Source: Capra hircus (taxonomy: Eukaryota; Chordata; Mammalia; Artiodactyla; Bovidae). Taken from it: a DNA stretch of 64,000 nt. This document shows, piece by piece, positions 59,358-64,000 of this stretch. Below the pieces are notes generated by a model. It was not told the DNA's origin. It saw only the letters and a list, made by a program, of their open reading frames with translations, and searched no databases. Within the stretch, counting starts at the first letter, position 1, and each line of letters starts with the position of its first letter. The position numbers were made by a program, and so were the translations under genes. The stretch lies in assembly GCF_001704415.2 (NCBI RefSeq), contig NW_017189851.1, positions 682,001 through 746,000 on the forward strand, written 5' to 3'.

Positions 59358-61265
59358 AGGGCACGTGTGCACGGGTGATTGGAAGTCACCAGACAGAACG
59401 GCCGTGGGGTGAAGAGTGACGCCCAGGCAACACAGCAGTGTGCTCTGCGATTGAGCAGACAGTCTCAGCATCAGGGGACGCAGTCGCATTGTAGTAGCTG
59501 AGAAAAATGGCAAATCCCAGAGTGAAAGAGAGCTCGGGAAGAATCCGTGACTGCCAGCAGGGAGTGGATACGGGGATGACATACCCAGGACAGAATTTAC
59601 ACTCCGGGGGAGCAAATACTGGCACTGTTTGGCACAGGCTGATAAGAGGAAGACAAACCCCAAATTAAACAAATGTGAACGAATTCCTCTGTGTGCAGAC
59701 AGCAAATGTATCAGTAGAAATGGGTGCAGAGCAGAGCAGCAAACTGTCATGAATCAGAGCGAGTTCCGACACGGAGCTGGGATTTGGGCAGACCAATATT
59801 TCAGGAAACGTGGGTAAGAAGCAGCGGCAAAATAGTAACTTTGACAGAGTGTCAACGTCCTGCTCACCGAAGAAGTGGAAACAGCGCGCTCCCCAGGCTT
59901 CGGTAGGAAGCAACAGGGAGCAGGAGGCTCCCAGAGGCCGTGCGCTCTGGGAAGAGCCGGGTGGACGGAGTGGCAGAGACGGGTGGGCGGGTATCCTGAG
60001 CCGCTGGGCTGGCCGCCCGCTGGAGCCGTCACCCAGTTGCTCCCTCCTGGACCCCTCGGCCTTTCTGACGGGCCCTTCCCTGGGGCTGACCGTACGGCCA
60101 CACTGCTGAGATACCAGGGGTCTGACCCTTTCAGATCCACCTCAGCTAAGCTGGGCGATGGGAACCAGAGCTGGAAGGTGGGAACCCGGAGGTGACATCG
60201 GACTGCGAACCCAGCGCAATCCCCGTGCGGGAGGCAGGCCCTGGGGGACTGGCCCGGGTGGCTGGGGTGTGGTGCCGGGCCTAGCACTGATGGCCACACG
60301 TCTGTGCTGCCTTATCTGTGATTTGGCTGGACTTCTCCTTGTCAGCTGTGTTTCGCCCTGGACTCTACCCTCTATTTCCTGAGTCAGAGCGAAGGTGGAG
60401 CTGTCGGAGGACAGGGGCACAGGAGGTTCAGCCTGTGAGCAGACCTGGCATTTCACACGTGCTGCCGTTTTGCCCAAGTGTGTGTGTGATCAGTCTTCTC
60501 CACTCTCAGTGTGGTGAGCTGTGGGACCCCAGGATGCCAACGAACCCCCAACCGTGGCTCCTAACACAAGCTGCACTTTGTCCTGGCCACACGCAGAGGG
60601 CTGGGAGTCTGGTCCTTTGCTGGTAACTGGGTGCGGGTGTTCCTGGGGGAACATAGCCTGGACCAGCTGGGTGCGTTCAGCCGAGGAGAGACTGGCACCA
60701 GCGGGCACTCCAGGGCAACCCAGGGTTCAGGGCGGGGCCCAGAGGACGAGTCCCCAGCCCTGTCACCAGCCTGGAGCCCGGTGTCAGACTTCCCACATCA
60801 GACACGCTCCTTCCTTCAATAAAGACACATCAAGAGGCAGCTGCAGGAGCACACAGGTGCCTGGGCGTCAAGGGCAAGAGGAGGGAGCTGGGGTCCAGCC
60901 AGTGCCCAGCTCGGGATGTGTGCGCCTGCTAATGGGCCCCGAGGAGGAGGGGGACAGAGGGAGGGGGCTGGGTGCAGGGGTGGGCGGCGGGCACAGGTGG
61001 CCGAGAGCAGCGGGCAGCCCTCACATGACCCGGAGCTCAGAGGAGGGCCTGGCAGGCTGACCAGCATGGCGAGAGGTAAGGTGGGAGTAGGGGGGCCTGG
61101 CCTCTGGGGGCTGGTGACCCTGGCTGAGCCAGCAGCCTTGTCCGGATAGCAGCAGGGAGTCCCTGAAGGGTTTCGGGGAGGAGGGAAGCTTATCCATGAA
61201 AGGAAAATGGGTCAGTCTGTTGGCCACAGCCAGCTCGCAAGGCTGGCCTACTCTTAGGGAGCTTA
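59358..61265. other. Intergenic sequence with possible old repeat
   Basis: 59380-59890 is less GC-rich and looks like an unclassified degraded transposon. The rest is GC-rich without recognised features. An AATAAA on the plus strand near 60820 has no gene attached. Confidence 0.5.
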
Positions 61266-61440
61266 GTTTCTTTCTTTCTTTCTTTCTTTTCTTTTTAAAT
61301 ATTGCTTTCTTTGGTTGCACTGGGTTTCAAATGCAGCATGAGGGATCTAGCTCCCTGACCAGAGATCAGACTTGGGCCCCCTGCTCTGGGAGTGTGGAGT
61401 CTCCGCTCCTGGACCCCCAGGCGACCCCCAGGGGAGCTAA
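61266..61440 (-). mobile_element. CHR-type SINE, minus strand, with TTTC-rich tail
   Basis: The left end is a (TTTC)n tract at 61266-61295, the reverse of an A-rich tail. It is followed by GGTTGCACTGGGTTTCAAAT, CTAGCTCCCTGACCAGAGAT and a reversed SINE head. Confidence 0.8.
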
Positions 61441-62029
61441 GTTTCTGAGCTGATGGAAGGACCCTCAAGTCCCTGACCCTTGGGCCTTGACTCGCCCGAA
61501 CCCCGTGTCTCTCCCTTTTTGTCTTCAGCTCCAGCGGGGGAAGGGGGGAAGAGGCCCGTGACAAAGTGGAGAAGCGTCCATCAGTGTGGGCGTGGTGATG
61601 GGGCCCCAGGGGACATTAGCAAGGTCTAGGGGAGGGGTGCTGCTGGCGGCTGGCGCAGAGAAGCCTGGATTGGTGCTGCTGAAGATTCTGTGACACACAG
61701 GACCGCCACACAGTCACGCAGTCCCCAAGTGCTGGACAGGTCAGGGCGTCCAAGGTGAGCCTGGTGGTCCACGCCTGCCCCTTGGGTGGGCGGTGGGATC
61801 GGGAGGGCGGGAGAGAACGGAGTTGGCAAGACTCCTTCAGCGCTCGAGCCTTAGGCCAGGGAGAGGACCGGTCGGTGAGAGGGTTTCCCAAAGCGCCTTT
61901 ACACTGGAGGAGAAGCAGCATCACCCTCGCCTTCCCGGATTCTCCGCAGACCCGGGGTCTCAAAGCCCAGATGTGCACGTGTGCATGCGTGCAGGGTGGG
62001 CTCCAGCAGAGCAGGAGGAGCCAGGGAGG
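61441..62029. other. PRODH upstream region
   Basis: Non-coding sequence leading into the CpG island. No recognised element apart from rising CpG density toward the gene. Confidence 0.6.
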
Positions 62030-62253
62030 TCAGCCGAGCGCGGGGTCTTCTCTGCGGCGCAGCCTCTCCCTGAGAAGGCGGGGCTCGGGTGCACGTGGAG
62101 CGGCTCGGTGGGCAGGGCCTGCCAAAAGCCCGCTCAGGGCCGGGCGCGGGGGCGGAGCCTCGGGGAGGGGCGTGGCGCGGAGCTCGGGGCGGAGCCTGGG
62201 GGGCGGGGCCGGGGCGCCTATTTAGGCAACCCCGACGTGGGCGGACAGCAGCC
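62030..62253 (+). promoter_or_regulatory. PRODH: CpG island promoter of PRODH with a CArG box
   Basis: The 220 bases before the start codon are CpG-dense and carry several GC boxes (for example GGGCGGGGCC near 62204). The island continues through exon 1 to about 62.6 kb. A perfect CArG consensus, CCTATTTAGG, lies at 62217-62226, only 28 bases before the ATG, and is the one AT-rich motif in the block. It could also act as a weak TATA element, but that would leave almost no 5' leader. Confidence 0.75.
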
Positions 62254-62526
62254 ATGGGTCTCCGGCGAACGTCGTGGGTGCAGCTTTACGCCCTCTGTCG
62301 CCGCGCCCCGCTGTCTACCGCGCCCGCGGCCCGAGAGCAGCCCGCCGCGGGCCCGGAAGCCGAGCCCGTGTGCGGGCCGGCCGAAACCGCGCGGCCGCCG
62401 GTGCCCGCCGTGGACTTCGGCAACACGCAGGAGGCGTACCGGAGCCGGCGCAGCTGGGAGCTGGCGCGCAGCCTGCTGGTGCTGAGCCTCTGCGCCTCGC
62501 CCGCGCTGCTGGCGCGTCACGAGCAG
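62254..62526 (+). CDS. PRODH: PRODH coding exon 1 (mitochondrial proline dehydrogenase, N-terminal 91 residues)
   Basis: PRODH oxidises L-proline to pyrroline-5-carboxylate on the inner mitochondrial membrane using FAD, the first step of proline breakdown. Only exon 1 is in the window. The ATG at 62254 has a good Kozak context (GCAGCCATGG). The encoded N-terminus is Arg-rich and amphipathic with few acidic residues, as expected for a mitochondrial presequence. From about residue 21 it matches PRODH closely (LSTAPAAREQPAAGP, then PPVPAVDFGN, QEAYRSRR, ELARSLLVL and LLARHEQ). The exon ends after CAG at 62526 with donor GTGTGC, phase 0, giving 91 codons, the number I count in human PRODH up to the same HEQ. 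The next exon, expected to begin LLYVSRK, is not found before the window ends. The catalytic domain is therefore outside the window. Confidence 0.95.
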
Positions 62527-64000
62527 GTGTGCGGGGCCGCGGGGCGGGGATGCGGCCGGGCCCCGCGGACCTTCACCCGTCTGGGAGCCGTTACGAGGCT
62601 TTAGGGTGGAGAGCGGGCACTCTGGAGCATCGCCCGTGGCCGGGAAGTTAGGAAGGGCGGTGTTTCCTGCGCGCGCTTTTCGGGCAATGAATTTTATTAC
62701 ATATCAGTCGTGGGTGGTTGTTCAGTCGCTCAGTCGTGTCTGATTCTTTGCGACCCCATGGACTGTAGCCCGCCAGGATCTTCTGTCCATGGAATTTCCC
62801 AGGCAAGAATCCTGGAGTGGGGTGCCATTTTCTACTCTAGGGGATCTTCCCGACCCAGGGATCCAACCCACGTGTCAGGTATTGCAGGCGGATTCTTCAC
62901 CATGGCAACTGAAAACAAAAACCAGTCTAAAGTTTAAGCTGTGTGGTGCCTGCAGTAACACACAGTGTTCACTTGAGATTGAAATCGAATGTCATCTGCT
63001 TTGCTGAGAAGGTAGCCTGGCCGTGTGCCGCTCATAGCCTGGAACCCCAGAGTTCTTGGAAGCTAGGGTCCCCCCACGTGACCATCGTGAGCGGACAGTG
63101 TTGAGAGAGAATGGGAAGCTGCTTAAATATCTGACTTTCGAAACTTGAGCACAATGACTTTGAAAAGTGTGAGGGATTTGGGAAATTAAAAAGCAGAAGT
63201 GTCTTAGCTGCTGTTGGTCAGGGTGACCCTGGGAACAGGTTGAAAGCAAGGGTCCAGTTGGTGCTGAGGGTCCTGAAGGCTCTGCATGCGGGTGGCATCC
63301 ACCTCTCAGTGAGGCTGTGTGGAGGGCACCTGGGCTCCAGGGAGAGCCTAGGGAGGTTGGATCCAGGAGGAGCACCTAGCCACACCTTGGGCAGAGGTGA
63401 AGGTGAGGCCACGACGGGTGGGTGGTGAGGGCAGACTTAGAGCTGGGTGGCTTTGGAAGGGCTAGGTTCAGATCCAGCAGAGAAGCCCACACGGCTGAAG
63501 TCCTCAGGCACTTCGGTCGATGGCAGGAGAGACAGGCCAGCTCCACTGTCCCTCGGGCGTCTGCCTGGGGCCAGTGCCCCTTGACCGCACTGTGGATGCC
63601 TGGAGAGCAAGGTGGCTTCTCCCCTGGTGCTCTGCCTGTGACCTGGGGACCTGCTTAAGGAGCCCAGTCACTGTGGGTGGTGCCCTGCCCACCCTCCGAG
63701 GGATCTGTCCCACTGTCGTCCTTGCTGGTGGTCCTGCTGGGGACAGGGACCTTGGTGCCTGGTGCTGGAGGAAACGGGGCAGAGACTAGACTGTGGAGCT
63801 TGTGGGCCGCTCCCCAGACCTGGTCCTTCTCGTGGTTTGGCCTGCAGCAGAAATTCCTCCTGCCCAGCCAGTGCAGGTCTGTGCAGCTCCTGCCCCAGGG
63901 AGCGTCAGCTTGCAGGAGCCCGTTTGAGCTGCGGCGTTGGTTCTGGACCCGATGGGGGCCCGCGCTTGCCCACACGGAGGCCTTTTTGCGAATGGTTTAG
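62527..64000 (+). other. PRODH: Start of PRODH intron 1
   Basis: The intron begins with GTGTGC and continues past the window. It contains one Bov-tA-type SINE (62713-62912) and otherwise ordinary non-coding sequence. No PRODH exon 2 and no other coding exon can be recognised. Confidence 0.85.
62713..62912 (+). mobile_element. Bov-tA-type SINE in PRODH intron 1
   Basis: Near-consensus sequence: GGTTGTTCAGTCGCTCAGTC, CTTTGCGACCCCATGGACTG, CAGGCAAGAATCCTGGAGTG. It is the least diverged SINE of the window and so probably the youngest. Confidence 0.9.

Noticed and set aside
39635..62029. Search for DGCR6, DGCR6L or a PRODH pseudogene in the spacer
   Set aside because: No matching coding segments were recognised in either orientation.

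Overview
The window is genomic DNA of a ruminant, most likely a bovid. It is GC-rich and carries tRNA-derived SINEs of the Bov-tA and CHR types, degraded L1 fragments, MIR pieces and a solo LTR resembling the ruminant class II ERV LTRs. Cattle, buffalo, sheep and goat cannot be told apart from sequence reading alone. Nothing looks bacterial or viral apart from the endogenous LTR.

Two protein-coding genes can be supported. RTN4R (the Nogo-66 receptor) is complete on the minus strand. A 22-base coding exon 1 at 38947-38968 sits inside a CpG island, followed by a 16.1 kb intron and a large exon 2 at 22807-21408. Joined, the exons give 473 residues, the length I recall for the human protein. A poly(A) signal lies at 21150-21145. 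PRODH (mitochondrial proline dehydrogenase) is on the plus strand, and only its first coding exon is present (62254-62526, 91 residues), under a second CpG island. The two genes are head to head, about 23 kb apart. This is the gene neighbourhood of human 22q11.2, without the second DGCR6/PRODH-like copy that flanks RTN4R in human.

Layout: 1-21.1 kb is intergenic DNA downstream of RTN4R, with no gene I can support, several AT-rich islands, two tandem arrays and SINE/L1 debris. 21.1-39.2 kb is RTN4R, whose intron holds two minisatellites, an old L1-like stretch and AT-rich blocks that resemble conserved non-coding elements. 39.2-62.0 kb is the spacer between the two promoters: an orphan CpG-rich patch near 45.1 kb, L1 and SINE insertions, the 1.64 kb solo LTR (50980-52619) with a near-perfect 6-bp target duplication, a 1.7 kb CA-rich satellite-like array, a 0.5 kb TG array and a small minisatellite. 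62.0-64 kb is the PRODH promoter, exon 1 and the start of intron 1.

The two genes belong to different systems: RTN4R is a neuronal GPI-anchored myelin-inhibitor receptor, PRODH does mitochondrial proline catabolism. They share only location. I found no new multi-gene system. The points most worth checking are the AT-rich islands (candidate enhancers), the orphan CpG patch and the promoter motifs. Most long open frames here are by-products of GC-rich or stop-free repetitive DNA and are not annotated.
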